Position numbers and translations under genes: made by a program
Part shown: positions 15,682 through 27,918 of the stretch, piece after piece
Layout of the letters: each line of letters opens with the position of its first letter
Numbering within the stretch: position 1 is the stretch's first letter
The notes under the pieces: generated by a model
Seen by the model: the letters and a program-made list of their open reading frames with translations, nothing else
Told to the model about the DNA's origin: nothing
The model's database searches: none
Source: Haliclona indistincta
Lineage: Eukaryota > Porifera > Demospongiae > Haplosclerida > Chalinidae
NCBI GenBank assembly: GCA_964017065.1
Contig: OZ024788.1
Span: 8,093,202-8,157,201, forward strand
DNA: 64,000 nucleotides
Direction: 5' to 3'

Positions 15682-18600
15682 ATGCAGCAAAACGACGATG
15701 CAGCAAGGACGCGAGTAAAGCAGGAAAGGGACACGTCACCTCGACTAGCTTCAGTCCCTGGGGACAAGGAGAATTCTGAGCCTATGGAGACTGCGTCCAC
15801 GATTGCAGAGATGCTTGCTGCAGCACCAGTTACCAGCTCGGCAATACCGCCTCGCATTTCCACCACGCAATCAGGAATGAATGCTTCCTCGTCAGCTAGC
15901 TCCACCGACTCGCCAGCTCGCTTTGCATCACCGCAGAAGAACTCTAGTCGCTCTTCACTGCAAGCTAAAGCTGCTGTGATGGCTGCAATTGGAACGCCTG
16001 AAATGCGTAGCGTGACGGGGACACCTCAATCACTCACACAGCTGTTTGCAAACCTACCAAGTTCAGCGTTCACCTTTGATCTTCCCGACTTTCAGTCGCC
16101 TACAGGATCGGGACTATTGAGCCCTATTGGCTCGGCCAGGCTGGGAAAAAAGAGACCACTATCCATTTCTCCTCTCTCCTGCAGCTCAGTGAACATAGAC
16201 GCTCTAGTACGCTGCTCCCCGACCTCACTCATGGGATATCTTGCTGGTTCTCGAAGCAGCTCAGCTGGCTCGTTTGGACACCTCAGTCCTTCTCTCTACA
16301 TCACTCCAGCTAACATGCAAGGGTACAGTCGGCCCATGATCAGTCTAGCCAAGGCAGTCCACCCAGCAGCAAACAGTCTTCCTGGTGGGAATCCTCTACT
16401 GATGGAGCAGAGGGCGAGGCAGACAGCAACCAGTCATATCAAACAGGAGGATGTCCAGTCTCAATGCAGCCGAAGAACAAACTCACAGAGTGGAAGTGAG
16501 TCAATGAGCCAAGATGGAGACCCTGCTTTAGATATCGAAGTGGCAGCCAATGTGATTGTTCCATCTAACAGCTATACCGAGACTGATCTAAACAAGAGAG
16601 CGTACATTCCAGCAGGCAAAGCAAATCACAAGCCCAACAGAATATACTACAGCTATCCATCAACCGAACAACCTCACAATAACAAGTGCCGATGGAGAGA
16701 CTGCACTCGACAGTGTGATTCACTGGAGGATCTTGTACGACATGTCAACACCGACCATGTCTATCAAGACAGCAAGAGAGAGTATGTCTGTCATTGGGAG
16801 GGATGCGTCCGAGACAAGAGGTCCTTCAAAGCACAGTACATGCTACTGGTGCACATGAGGAGACACACGGGTGAAAAACCCCACAAATGTCATGTAAGTT
16901 GTGAACTTGCATGCATATATCGGGATTGTGTATGTTTTTCAACTGGTTGTACCATTGTGGAATTATTGGATGATGGAAATTATGTGTTCCAGGTCGTGAA
17001 AAGGCTTTGTAGTATTTATAGCACAGCAGTATCAGTTTGCAATGGTCAAGAGCAGTGCACCAAGGGAGGTGGGCAGGTGGTATGAATAATAGACCCAACC
17101 AACTTGACTACATGAGAACTGCTCTATTGATTATATTCAATAGGCAGGCTATGTTTATCTGTATAAATCAGCTACTTACTATTAAAATAACACCTTTGTG
17201 TTTATTCTTAGTCGGAATGTTTATTATGTAGGGCTATATGTGGTTATTCAGAACGATGTGTATTACTAGTTTGGCTGTTTATTATACTGAGCTAGATCAG
17301 TCTGAATGACTTGAGTCTAAAACACCTGTCCATATCTAGAGCCAATCAAACAATTTCCTGCTATAATGTTCAGTCTGAGCTCATACTGAATTTATCATAG
17401 CCAGACCTTTTAGGACAACATGACTACACTTTCAATTGTTGAAAATACCTGCCTCTCTCCTCCACATCTCCTTTCTCCTCCACATCTCCTTTCTCCTCCA
17501 CATCTCCTTTCTCCTCCACATCTCCATTCTCCTTCACTCCCTCTCCTCCTCCTATTCCCCCACTCTTTCCTCGTTCAACAACGGCCAACTCAGACATAAT
17601 AAAATTGTCATTAGTCGCTCTTGCTGCTGGTTGCCATAGCATTGGGTAAACCATTTGAGGTATTATGTGCTGCGAAGTGTTTTGCATTCAACTGTTGTGA
17701 GCAATGCATCACAGCTACAGTTTAACAATCAAGCATTCCTGCATATGTTACTAGCAACGTTTGATGCAATAAGACAATTTTAACGTCTCCACCAGCTACA
17801 GAATAATGACGTTGAGGAATGCTTTACTACCAATACATAAAGTATTACCTGCATGCTTCATTAGGCTGACCAGGTGGATTTGAAATGAACACAAGGGTTA
17901 TGCAGTTCCGTGATAAAATGGGTCATAGGTTGACAGTGTGAGCATAAAGACAAACAACTCAACCAACCAGATCTAATCGAGAAATTAGTACACGTATGGT
18001 CAAAACCAGCTTTTGATATATGATCTGTGTCATAGTTACCCTGTGACTCTCAATGACAATGATAATGACATTATCATTGGTTGCACTATTTGAAAGTTTT
18101 TCAGTCAATCAGAACCAAATTATGAACTGTCAAAACTGTAACAATAGATGGCTGGTTGACTTTCAGTACATGCATGTATGATGTCTTATTGAGCACAAAT
18201 CCATGCTTCTGTTGTGTGTTGTAACCCTGCAAAAGTTAAGTTAGGTGCTAACTGCAGTTAGCTGTGATATGACTCATCATAGCTAGCTGCAGTTAGACTC
18301 ATCACAGCTAGCTGTAGTTAGCTGTGATGTGACTCATCACAGCTAGCTGCAGTTAGACTCATCACAGCTAGCTGCAGTTAGACTCATCACAGCTAGCTGC
18401 AGTTAGACTCATCACAGCTAGCTGCAGTTAGACTCATCACAGCTAGCTGCAGTTAGACTCATCACAGCTAGCTGCAGTTAGCTGTGATGTGACTCATCAC
18501 AGCTCAGCAAACACGTGGAATGACAAAATATCATTAACAGTGTTTATTAATGGCAGTGTGTTTGTTTATCCCATACACGCTAAAATATGAGCTCAGCTTG

Positions 18601-21600
18601 CTCAAACAAATTCACGAACTCCACACCAACTCCCGCACAAGATGGCAATGTGTGCCAAAGCTTCGTGATCACCTCTATAAATAATGGTGAATTCATTGCA
18701 AATTAATGCAATTCATTTGCTAATAAACAGTTAAACAACTAGGTCTCATCATTTGTGCATTCTTGTCATAGTTCTAGCAGATATTCAGTGTTTGACAAAA
18801 ATATTCACAATCTTGGACTAGAAATTATAGACCCCATTTAGGCATGACTTTGGAGTGGAGAGAATAAATTCACTTCATATTTTAAGGGCACAATGGTTAA
18901 GATATTCAATATCAAAATAGTTGCAATATGTTGAGCTGCTTTGTGCTTTGACTGACATTTGAAAGGGCCTCTTTAACTATTATCTTTGTTTTCTTACAGT
19001 TTGAGGGCTGTGACAAGGCATATTCTCGGCTAGAAAATCTAAAGACACACGTTCGCTCACACACAGGCGAACGACCATATGTGTGCAAGTATGAGTCCTG
19101 TGGCAAAGCATTCTCAAACGCCTCAGACTGTGCTAAGCACATGAACAGAACCCATTCAGATGAGGTAGGTACACATGATTAGCATGTTTGAATTCACACA
19201 TGAGTTCATTGATTGGCTCACAAAGGATCTCTATTTGGTCACTAACCTTGTTACTGTACTTTGTACCCGCTAACCGCTGACCATAATGAATCTTGACAGA
19301 CTATTTCATTGAATTAGCTTAGTTCTTTGTGTGTTACAAGTCAACTGGGATATAAATGTGGTGGTACCACTGTTGTTGTAATAGTTTGTTTATTTGTATC
19401 ACAAAATGTTGTGTCTAAAAAGCTACTGAAGCAGAATAACATAAATCCCATAGCCCAAACTAAATGGAGTGACCGTTAAAGCGTAAACTCCAATTCAAAA
19501 CTGATTTATATCTCTAGTGCTGTAGCTTATACTATGAACTCGGTCACCCATGACACAAATTTAAAATTGAATTTAACCCTTGTAGTAAAAGTAACAAAAT
19601 ACACCGTGTATAAATCTCAAAAATCTTAGAGTTTCAGTGTAGTATTACTACCTGACAAATATGCCCTAAGGAAATGTCATTTCAGTGGCTGCAATAGACT
19701 TTGTTTGTATTTCAATTAGCAACGGTTGGTTAACTCCATCTGGTTCGATTATGACAAGTTTCTCGACTCGTATTTCACACTAATATGCATGTTAGGTACT
19801 GTTATGCAGCGTTAGTAGTACTGAGCTACCATACTAATCGCCCACTTGTACACTATCCCGCATGATACGTGCATGTGCATCGGTGGAATGAGTTTGAAAC
19901 CTAATGATGCATGCATGGTCCCTTGTTCAACAGCTGTAGTTGATGAGTACTACAGTGCACATTCATACATATGATTGCTACTGATCAACACTTACTACAA
20001 AATTATTTGCACTTGCAAAAATAAAGTACATGCAATTAATTGTATCTTAAGCCCCTCTCTATGCAGCTATGCCTATAATGTAGCCATTCTCATACCTTGC
20101 TATATAATAAGTTGAGTTTCAGGGAAACATTTTGAGTAGTAATACAGTATGTTATGATGAGCATGGTTAGTTACAGCAGTATTTAACACTGGCACGGCTA
20201 GTTGACTCTTACAATATGACGCACGTTTGGTGCAGATGGATTCCCAGTCGTGCCCGGACTAATTCGGTTGATAGCACTATTCATGTTTGTTTATCGAGCT
20301 GAGGATGAGTGGGCACACGTGTATCTCAAGAGCATGCTGAATACTTGCTTCAAAATAATTACACGCATGACTAAACACAAGGATTCAGATTCGAAGAAGT
20401 GTATTTACTATCTACAAAAATGGAATTTTAACATCTTTACGCTTCTATTTTTAGAAACCGTATGCTTGCCTCAACCCTGGCTGTACAAAGCGGTATACTG
20501 ATCCAAGCTCTCGAAGAAAACACATGAAAAACTGCCAAGTCAACAAAAGGGTATGCAAACCAAATCATCTCTGTGTAAGTGTTATAGCTGTGGGTTATGT
20601 TATATAGGTGCATACAATGGAAGCTGACACTACATCAGGGGCTGATGAAAGCGCTTCTGAAGGGCAAACCGGTTCGTTTTTTTCTTCAACTAAGAAAGCT
20701 GCACCAAGGCCTCGAAAAATAGATAAGAAAAAGAGAGAGGAGATTCATCAATACCCTACTCACTCGTCCAATGATTTGGGGTATAGTTCAGGCAGTTCGC
20801 ACACTGCTTCATTTGTTAGTCACATGACTGGCAATGCCCACCACAGTGAGTATAGCTCGTCGGGATACGACACTGAGTACTCGGACCAACCAAACACTGT
20901 CAATTTTCAGACCGACCAACTAGATTGCAGCCCAATGGTGTGGTCGCCTCCAGTTTCTATAAAGGAAGAATTATACCCGCCAATGACATACCATCAATCG
21001 TCCAATCAGATATCTCCAATGGGTCATGTGACAAATGGTCATGTGTTGCAACCAAACATCTATCAAGTCCCACCAAGACCTAGGATGTCGCGTCACGCTG
21101 CATCAAAACCATCCAATCTATCAACACTTCCGGAAATGGCGATGCCTCAACTGGTTAATAGCTACATTGTAGCAGGAACTCCCTCACATAATGGTACTGG
21201 TTTCCCCGATCCTTTTGTTGGAATGAGATCCAGTCTACCACCATCAGATGACACAGCCAGCTTGAACAGCAGTTTGAACAGCTCTGGACGGCATAACAGC
21301 CTCAAAAGCGAATACAGTAACTCACGGTCCTCCTTCTCTCCTTACAGCTCTCGAGTGTCCAGTGCCACCGGTAGCAACCATAGTCATGACCACTCAATCT
21401 CTTCCCATCGAACCATTCAACCACCTGACCACATTCTGCGGCACCATCACCAATCAGCGAACTCAATACAGCCATTCGACCTCAAACATCCACCACGCTA
21501 CTATCGACGTCAGAGCGATGAAATGTCAATGCGTTCATCACACAGCTCACGATACTCTGGCAGTGAATACAGTGACGACTATGCCACACACCTTCCTGTC

Positions 21601-21975
21601 CAGCCAAATGCATTCTCTCCTCATCACCCTCTCCCTCTTCCTCAATCTATGCAGTCCGACTTTGCAATGACCTCAACTGGCTACTTTGAGCAGACTAGTC
21701 CGCCTCATGTCAATGCTGTTCACAGGTCAGGAGCACCGAGTATAGCCAGCGAGCAAAGTGACGATGCAATAGGAGGATCACTTCCATTGCATCACTATGA
21801 GCTGGGCCCTCCTCCATTCTCGAAACAGTCTCTAACAATTCCTGAAGTTATTTTGTACGATCGAGCTACTTCGCCAAATATGATGATTGGGAACATGTCA
21901 ACTTTCACTGAACAACTACATCAAGAGAGCATGTTGCTAGGTAGTATGGCAGCAACTGGCTCCGCCCTTTCTTGA
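15682..21975 (+). CDS. GLI: GLI-family C2H2 zinc-finger transcription factor (4 exons)
   Basis: Exons 15682-16893, 19000-19164, 20455-20550 and 20608-21975, about 946 aa. Five tandem zinc fingers match the GLI type. ZF1 starts CRWRDC (about residue 336) and ZF2 starts CHWEGC with [22 protein letters not shown]3 is completed across the exon junction (KCH joined to [17 protein letters not shown]). ZF4 has [16 protein letters not shown], and ZF5 reads [18 protein letters not shown] proteins bind GACCACCCA-type sites and end the Hedgehog pathway in bilaterians; sponges lack a classical Hedgehog ligand, so the upstream input here is unknown. Flanks are long, Ser/Pro-rich and presumably regulatory; SPxxxSxxS runs could be kinase sites. 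ZF5 has KHMKNC where GLI has H-x4-H, a C2HC variant. ATG 15682 is the first in frame. Confidence 0.93.
17455..17532. repeat. Short CT-rich tandem repeat in GLI intron 1
   Basis: Four to five copies of an 18-bp unit (CTCCACATCTCCTTTCTC). Confidence 0.85.
18250..18505. repeat. Minisatellite in GLI intron 1
   Basis: About ten copies of a 25-bp unit (CATCACAGCTAGCTGCAGTT plus AGACT), with variant copies carrying AGCTGTGATGTGACT at both ends. The unit holds a CAGCTAGCTG palindrome. Confidence 0.9.
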
Positions 21976-22283
21976 CTTTCTACAGTAGTACAAGTGTATA
22001 TATCCTGACTTAGTAGACTTTACACAATGAGAACAACATAATTATACATGTATAGAAATTAGTTTGTGATAGTATAGTTCAGTGAATGTAATGTGACCCT
22101 GTTATCACTTATTAGTAAAAATTTGCCACAATCATAATAAATTATGTATGTAATTTTTATCCCTTGTAAAAATATTATTTTTAACTAGTGATTGTCAACA
22201 TTATACAATTCCAACCTGTACTGTATTTGATTGCGTAGTGATACATAGTAAGCAGATGACAGGATCACCTACAGAGAACTCAA
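21976..22283. other. Intergenic: GLI 3' flank
   Basis: Convergent with the transporter array. It is AT-rich with AATAAATT-like signals near 22137; no gene seen. Confidence 0.4.
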
Positions 22284-22630
22284 TCAATATCCTTTACATT
22301 GACATAGTTTTTGTTTAGCAGCTTCTCTCATGTACTCCTCCTCCTGGTCCAAGTATCTCTCATAATACTCCTCTGCTATGGCCTGTATGTTGACATGCCT
22401 GTCCCTCTCTCTCAGCTTGTATCGCTTGGCAGCAATAGTGAACAGGACTAGTGACAGTATTAGGAGGATTGATAGCACCAGGTAGTAGTAGGACCCACAA
22501 CAAGGAGTGGCATTACCCGATATTTTAAAGAAAAGCTTCTGTTATGTATTGTACTAAAGATCCGAACTAAAACAGCATTAATGACAGACCTATCATAACT
22601 CCTCTCATCTCATCTGACCTCATCATCTGA
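22284..22630 (-). pseudogene. C-terminal remnant of a POT/SLC15-like transporter
   Basis: The last TM helix and tail of the family are readable (YYYLVLSILLILSLVLFTIA, then ERYLDQEEEYMREAAK). Further upstream the paralogous segment MRGVM..GL..LF is followed by a TAG where intact copies have Trp, then by frame disruption, and homology stops near 22630. It is the most proximal and most decayed member of the array. Confidence 0.8.
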
Positions 22631-22714
22631 CCTCCACTTGGTGTGATATCCCGAAGGCAAAGGATTGTACCGGTACATAATTATTATTATTTTATAAAAT
22701 GATAAATAACGACA

Positions 22715-22806
22715 GGGTCACATGTAAGTTACAAAGCTATTTTTAAAATTATTTTACAGCCAACACATAATGTGTCGGTGTAGCAGTAGTGTTTATTAGC
22801 TATAGG
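22715..22806. repeat. Inverted copy of a spacer segment of the transporter array
   Basis: This 92-bp stretch is the reverse complement of the segment found in direct orientation in the 3' spacers of the other units (around 25972-26055, 29556-29640 and 33122-33194). It contains TAAACACTACTGCTACACC and CACATTATG. Confidence 0.75.
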
Positions 22807-22922
22807 TGTCTTTAAAGTACTAACGATTGTCAAGATACACTCCAAAATGTGTACTGTATCTATTACGGAAAATTGTGCATTGCATGGTGTCAGGATTGCC
22901 AATGAAGAATTGATGATAATTA

Positions 22923-24518
22923 TTAATCAATATCCTTTACATTGACATCGTTTTTATTAGCAGCTTCTCTCATGTACTCCTCCTCCTGGTCAAAGTATCT
23001 CTCAAAATGCTCTTCTGCTATGGCCTGTATGTTGACGTGCCTGTCCCTCTCTCTCAGCTTGTATTGCTTGGCAGCAATAGTGAACAGGACTAGTGACAGT
23101 ATTAGGAGGATTGATAGCACCAGGTAGTAGTAGAACCCACAACTAGGAGTGGCATTACTGAAGTGTTCAAGAACTTGTTCTAATCCGTAATTCACTGAAG
23201 ATCCAAACCAAAACACCATTGTTGCCAGACCCATCATAACTCCTCTCATTCTGTTAGGACTCTGAGCCATCACAAACTCTAACGACGAACACACTACAAG
23301 TAACTGACCAAATCCGCTCACACTAGCGGATATCACTAACCAGTAGAGTGGGATAGAGAGACTGTTAGCTGACCCATGGCTTGTGTCAGACTCACTAAAC
23401 ATACACTGTGTGTTGTTGCTGTGTAGATGCTCAATAGTATCCACAGTGAGGTTGAGTAGATTCCCAATAAGCATAATAACAAGACCTGCTCCTGCTCTTT
23501 TTAACAAACTGGGAATACGATTGCGTAGCAGTGGAAAGACAATCAATTGATAAGCTGGAACTAAAGGAATTGGTAATATCTCAGCAATTATGTGTTGCAA
23601 ATCAATTGATGATAGCTGCGAAAACTTTTTTGTGTGAGAAATTCTCGTAGTTGTAATGAATGCTGCAAAATAGCTTAAAAGCAACGGAAGCAATCTAATG
23701 ATTGTCTTAACATCCTCCACTTCCTCTTCTGTGAATGGTCCTCCAAATTTGTGTTTACCATAGTCCAAACGTGATGGTTCTTCCTCGTCTATGTAGGTGA
23801 AGGCACTGCGGTGCTCAGGGTACTTGGTCTTACGAGCATAGTTGAGCACCTTGAAAATTGTCTTGAAGGGACTGCTACTCTTGTAGTGGATATCAAGCCA
23901 TTTGTGACACAGACAGTCTGTTATTAGAACTGATGATAAACAGAGAAATATCATTGTTAAGCTAACTGCAGGTGTAAGAGTTTGATGAATAGGAAGGAAT
24001 AAGAAAGGGTACAATACGCTTATTCCAAGTGAATTTGACCAGTAGTACCACTGGACTATAGCACTGATGTCATCAGCTGAGGCTCCTATCATTTGGTCTA
24101 TTATAAAAGGCAACATACTTATGGCACAGCTTCCCATACTGAATGTTGTTACTAGCATGTTCAGAATTAACATAACTTTTGCTGGTATTGGAGTCCAGTT
24201 GAACTGCAGCATGACAGTAGCACTCAATAGAATCAAAAATGACAGCATGGTTAGGATAACTCCAGCAGTTATGGCTCGATATCTTCCAAGGAAAGAGTCT
24301 CCCATCCACCCAGCAACTGGTAGCAACACCCATAATGCTGACCAAATATAATACAGCAAATATTGTAAACTGTTATTGTTGCCACAACTTAGAAGATGTT
24401 CAAATACATTGATTATAAAGGCAATGGCAACACTTAGTAGCACTTCCCATGCTAACAAAAGTGGAATTCCTCTGGAGACTGGCTTGAAACATACTCTTTT
24501 CGTGATCGACCGGTTCAT
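22923..24518 (-). CDS. POT/SLC15-like (MFS) transporter, copy 1
   Basis: A 531-aa intronless membrane protein with about 12 hydrophobic segments. The POT/PTR signature is clear: VLLPVAGWMGDSFLGRYRAI, then WYYWSNSLG (the FYxxINxG region), a central hydrophilic loop (ARKTKYPEHRSAFTYIDEEE, FTEEEVEDVKTIIRLLP) and a C-terminal bundle. The family carries di/tripeptides, histidine or nitrate with protons. The TM1 proton-coupling motif ExxER(F/Y), however, reads WEVLLSV here: the first Glu is kept, but the second Glu and the Arg are lost. I chose the MNRS start because it is shared by all copies; an in-frame ATG 13 codons upstream (24557) exists only in this copy. The C-tail is acidic (DQEEEYMREAA). 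Substrate unknown. Confidence 0.87.
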   Translation of the reverse strand: MNRSITKRVCFKPVSRGIPLLLAWEVLLSVAIAFIINVFEHLLSCGNNNSLQYLLYYIWSALWVLLPVAGWMGDSFLGRYRAITAGVILTMLSFLILLSATVMLQFNWTPIPAKVMLILNMLVTTFSMGSCAISMLPFIIDQMIGASADDISAIVQWYYWSNSLGISVLYPFLFLPIHQTLTPAVSLTMIFLCLSSVLITDCLCHKWLDIHYKSSSPFKTIFKVLNYARKTKYPEHRSAFTYIDEEEPSRLDYGKHKFGGPFTEEEVEDVKTIIRLLPLLLSYFAAFITTTRISHTKKFSQLSSIDLQHIIAEILPIPLVPAYQLIVFPLLRNRIPSLLKRAGAGLVIMLIGNLLNLTVDTIEHLHSNNTQCMFSESDTSHGSANSLSIPLYWLVISASVSGFGQLLVVCSSLEFVMAQSPNRMRGVMMGLATMVFWFGSSVNYGLEQVLEHFSNATPSCGFYYYLVLSILLILSLVLFTIAAKQYKLRERDRHVNIQAIAEEHFERYFDQEEEYMREAANKNDVNVKDID

Positions 24519-24689
24519 TGTTTCTAACAGCGCTGTAGGCAAATCTTCAGTATACATGTATTATTTACTTATGTATTTTTACATTGAAGCTTTTGCAATA
24601 TGCTTTCAGTTGCTAAAATATCCCAGAACTATAATGTCCACCTACACACTATTACCCTTTTGTGTACTTTCCCGGAGAAAAAACAACTG

Positions 24690-24872
24690 TAGAACAAAAT
24701 CAGAGCCTACAGATTGGTGTGCCGCAAAGCTTCAGCGTATGGTTGATCATTACTTTTTTCATCGTCTACCCTTCGGAATATCCTCTGCACCCGAACACTT
24801 CCAGAGGAGAATGTTTGACATCCTGACAGATCTACCAGGTGTTGTGTGCATGATGTATGACATCCAGATACG
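24690..24872 (+). mobile_element. Ty3/gypsy reverse-transcriptase relic (unit 1)
   Basis: The frame reads EPTDWCA and then, after a large in-frame internal deletion, FHRLPFGISSAPEHFQRRM and GVVCMMYD. These are conserved blocks of gypsy-type RT; the last corresponds to the catalytic (F/V)xDD region and shows YD in place of DD. It is dead. Pieces of the same RT lie upstream of every transporter copy. Confidence 0.75.
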
Positions 24873-25605
24873 TAAAATGTTCTGTATGACTTACGTATTT
24901 ACAGTGCAACTTTTGTAACTCTGTAGTTTACTTTCAGTTGCTAAGAAAATCCCAGAACCATCATGTCCACCTTATTGACTTTTGTGTATATGTACTCTTT
25001 ATCCTATACATCATTATAGAAAAATTATTTTCCACATTTGCATGCTAACCTCCTACGCACTATTATACGTGTACACATGCATTGTATAATCTATGATAAT
25101 TATAGTAGTTGATGTCAGAAGAGAGATGCATGTCAGTAGTTGAATGCGAACCACGATATAATTTTGTATCTCTGTATTATAAAAAACCGTATGTAACCAT
25201 CAATCATGTCATAATTATATCACTTGTTTGGTTTTAGTTGAATTTTTTTAGCTAAACAGTGGAGCCTGAATGATGTCAATAGTTGGTGCACTTAGAGCTT
25301 TTTTACTAGGATGATTGAAATATGCAAGCTCTAAAATATTTAATTTGTTGATCAAGCTATTGTTATGTACAGAGCACATAGTTTCAATTTTTAAATGTAA
25401 ACACAATACTATGAAGCATAATTAAGGTATAGCATAGTAGACGGCATATTCAGATGTTTCATCCTCTTAAATGCGAAAAATCCTCACTTTGAGTTACACA
25501 ACTTAAGTAGTAATTATGCTTTCAGTTGCTAAGACAATCTCAGAACCATCATGTCCACCCACACAGACTTTGGGCATATACTAAATATCCATTTTCTACT
25601 TTATG

Positions 25606-25802
25606 TACCGTATAGCGGGAAATTTTTGCGGAAGAAATTTTCGCGAATGTGCGAGATAGAGGATTTCGCGAATAATATTTTCGCGAATCAGCGCTATTAC
25701 CCTCATCTTTTTCAACAAAAACAAGACATTCGTGGATAATATTTTCGCGAATAGCCTGTAATTCGCGAAAATTTCTTCGAGAAAATTTCACGCTATACGG
25801 TA
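25606..25802. mobile_element. MITE of the TACCGTATAGC family in a transporter spacer
   Basis: TACCGTATAGCGGGAAATTT begins at 25606 and its inverted counterpart ends CGCTATACGGTA at 25802. The interior is rich in TTCGCGAA palindromes. Paralogous spacers lack it: near 32995 the empty site reads TTATGTATGCTAACC, so TA is the duplicated target. Confidence 0.85.
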
Positions 25803-26319
25803 TGCTAACCACCTACGCACATTATAATGTGTACACCTGCATTGTAAGTATGAAACAACAGTCAATCACAGAAGAAAACGATGCATATAGCTGAACGTCA
25901 ACAGTGTAATAATTATGTAACTTATGGTATTTAATGACCATACTGTATATAATCATACCAATCACACCTGTAGCTATTAAACACTACTGCTACACCGGCA
26001 CATTATGTTGGCCGTACACTAATTTAAAAAATAGCTTGTAACATACATGTGACCCAGTGGCAGCTCATCCTTGAACTATATATTTATGGGTCATTTATTT
26101 CTATTACATTCTGTTTAGTCCGTAGCATAGTACTGCATTGCTATGCAGTTTATAATACTGCAAAGCATGACTATTATCAAGAGTATATATGCACGCAAAT
26201 AATATCTTTTAAAAGTATAATTTGTACTACCGATTGTCAAGATATACTGCAAAATATTTACTACGGAATAATTCAATTTTGTGCGTTGCATGATGACAGG
26301 ATTGCCAATGAAGAATTGA

Positions 26320-27918
26320 TTAATCAATATCATTTACATTGACATCGTTTTTGTTAGCAGCTTCTCTCATGTACTCCTCCTCCTGGTCCAAATATCTCTC
26401 GAAATGCTCCTCTGCTATGGCCTGTATGTTGACATGCCTGTCTCTCTCTCTCAGCTTGTATCGCTTGGCAGCAATAGTGAACAGGACTAGTGATAGTATT
26501 AGGAGGATTGATAGCACCAGGTAGTAGTAGAACCCACAACTAGGAGTGGCATTACTGAAGCGTTCAAGAACTTGTTCTAATCCATAATGTACTGTAGATC
26601 CAAACCAAAACAGCGTTGCTCCAAGACCCGTCATAACTCCTCTCATTCTGTCAGGACTCTGAGCCATCACAAACTCTAACGATGAACACAACACTAGCAA
26701 CTGACCAAATCCAATCACAGTAGCGGACATCAGTAGCCAGTAGAGTGGGATAGAGAGACTGTTAGCTGACCCTTGGCTTGTGTCAGACTCATTAAACATA
26801 CACTGTGTGTTGTTGCTGTATAGATGCTCAATAGTATCCACAGTGAGGTTGAGTAGATTCCCAATAAGCATAACAACAAGACCTGCTCCTGCTCTTTTTA
26901 TTAAACTGGGAATACGATTACGTAGCAGTGGAAAGACAATTAATTGATAAGCAGGAATTAAAGGAATTGGTAATATCACAGCAACTACGTGTTGTAAATC
27001 AATTGATGCCAGCTGAGAAAATATTTTTGTGTAAAAAGTTCTTGTAGTAATGAAAGCTGCAAAATAGCTTAGAAACAACGGTAGCAGTCTAAAAATTGTC
27101 TTAACATCCTCCACTTCCTCTTCTGTGAATGGTCCTCCAAATTTGTGTTTACCATAGTCCAAACGTGATGGTTCTTCCTCGTCTATGTAGGTGAAGGCAC
27201 TGCGATGCTCAGGGTACTTGGTCTTACGAGCATAGTTGAGCACTTTGAAAATAGTCTTGAAGGGACTGCTACTCTTGTAGTGGATATCAAGCCATTTGTG
27301 ACACAGACAGTCTGTTATTAGAACTGATGATAAGCAAAGAAATATCATTGTTAAGCTAACTGCTGTAAGATTTTGGTGCATTTGATGAATAAGAAGGAAT
27401 AAGAAAAGGTAAAATATGCATATTCCAAGTGAATGTGACCAGTAGTACCACTGGACTATAGCACTGATGTCATCAGCTGAGGCTCCTATCATCTGGTCTA
27501 TTATGAAAGGCAGCATACTTATTGCATAGCTTCCTATACTGAATGTTGTTACAACCATGTACAGAATTAACATAACTTTTGCTGGTATTGGAGTCCAGTT
27601 GAACTGCAGCTGCAGCATGACAGTAGCACTCAATAGAATCAAAAATGACAGCATGGTTAGGATAACTCCAGCAATTATGGCTCGATATCTTCCAAGAAAA
27701 GAGTCTCCCATCCACCCAGCAACTGGTAGCAACACCCATAATGCTGACCAAATGTAATACAGCAAGTACTGTAAATCTTTGTTGTTGCCAGAACTTAGAA
27801 GAACTACAAAGACATTGAATGTAAAGGCAATGGCAACGCTCATTAGAAATTCCCATGCTAACAAAAGTAGAATTCCTCTGGAGACTGGCTTGAAACATAC
27901 TCTTTTCGACCGGTTCAT
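26320..27918 (-). CDS. POT/SLC15-like (MFS) transporter, copy 2
   Basis: A 532-aa intronless paralog, nearly colinear with copy 1. It has the same start MNRSKRVCFKPVSRG, the signature AGWMGDSFLGRYRAI, the loop with FTYIDEEEPSRLDYGKHKFG and the C-tail DQEEEYMREAANKN. TM1 again reads AWEFLMSVAIAF without ExxER. Differences from the other copies cluster in TM5-TM6 and TM7-TM8 (for example SHSLGICIFYLFLFLLIHQM), the regions lining the substrate cavity in MFS proteins, so substrate range may differ (inference). It is about 3.4 kb from copy 1 in the same orientation, with duplicated spacers. Confidence 0.87.
   Translation of the reverse strand: MNRSKRVCFKPVSRGILLLLAWEFLMSVAIAFTFNVFVVLLSSGNNKDLQYLLYYIWSALWVLLPVAGWMGDSFLGRYRAIIAGVILTMLSFLILLSATVMLQLQFNWTPIPAKVMLILYMVVTTFSIGSYAISMLPFIIDQMIGASADDISAIVQWYYWSHSLGICIFYLFLFLLIHQMHQNLTAVSLTMIFLCLSSVLITDCLCHKWLDIHYKSSSPFKTIFKVLNYARKTKYPEHRSAFTYIDEEEPSRLDYGKHKFGGPFTEEEVEDVKTIFRLLPLFLSYFAAFITTRTFYTKIFSQLASIDLQHVVAVILPIPLIPAYQLIVFPLLRNRIPSLIKRAGAGLVVMLIGNLLNLTVDTIEHLYSNNTQCMFNESDTSQGSANSLSIPLYWLLMSATVIGFGQLLVLCSSLEFVMAQSPDRMRGVMTGLGATLFWFGSTVHYGLEQVLERFSNATPSCGFYYYLVLSILLILSLVLFTIAAKRYKLRERDRHVNIQAIAEEHFERYLDQEEEYMREAANKNDVNVNDID

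Noticed and set aside
18250..18505. CRISPR-like array of regular repeats
   Set aside because: The repeat is contiguous without unique spacers, in an animal intron: a minisatellite.
24690..24872. Functional reverse transcriptase
   Set aside because: Internally deleted and lacking the catalytic DD pair; no gag, integrase or LTR seen.
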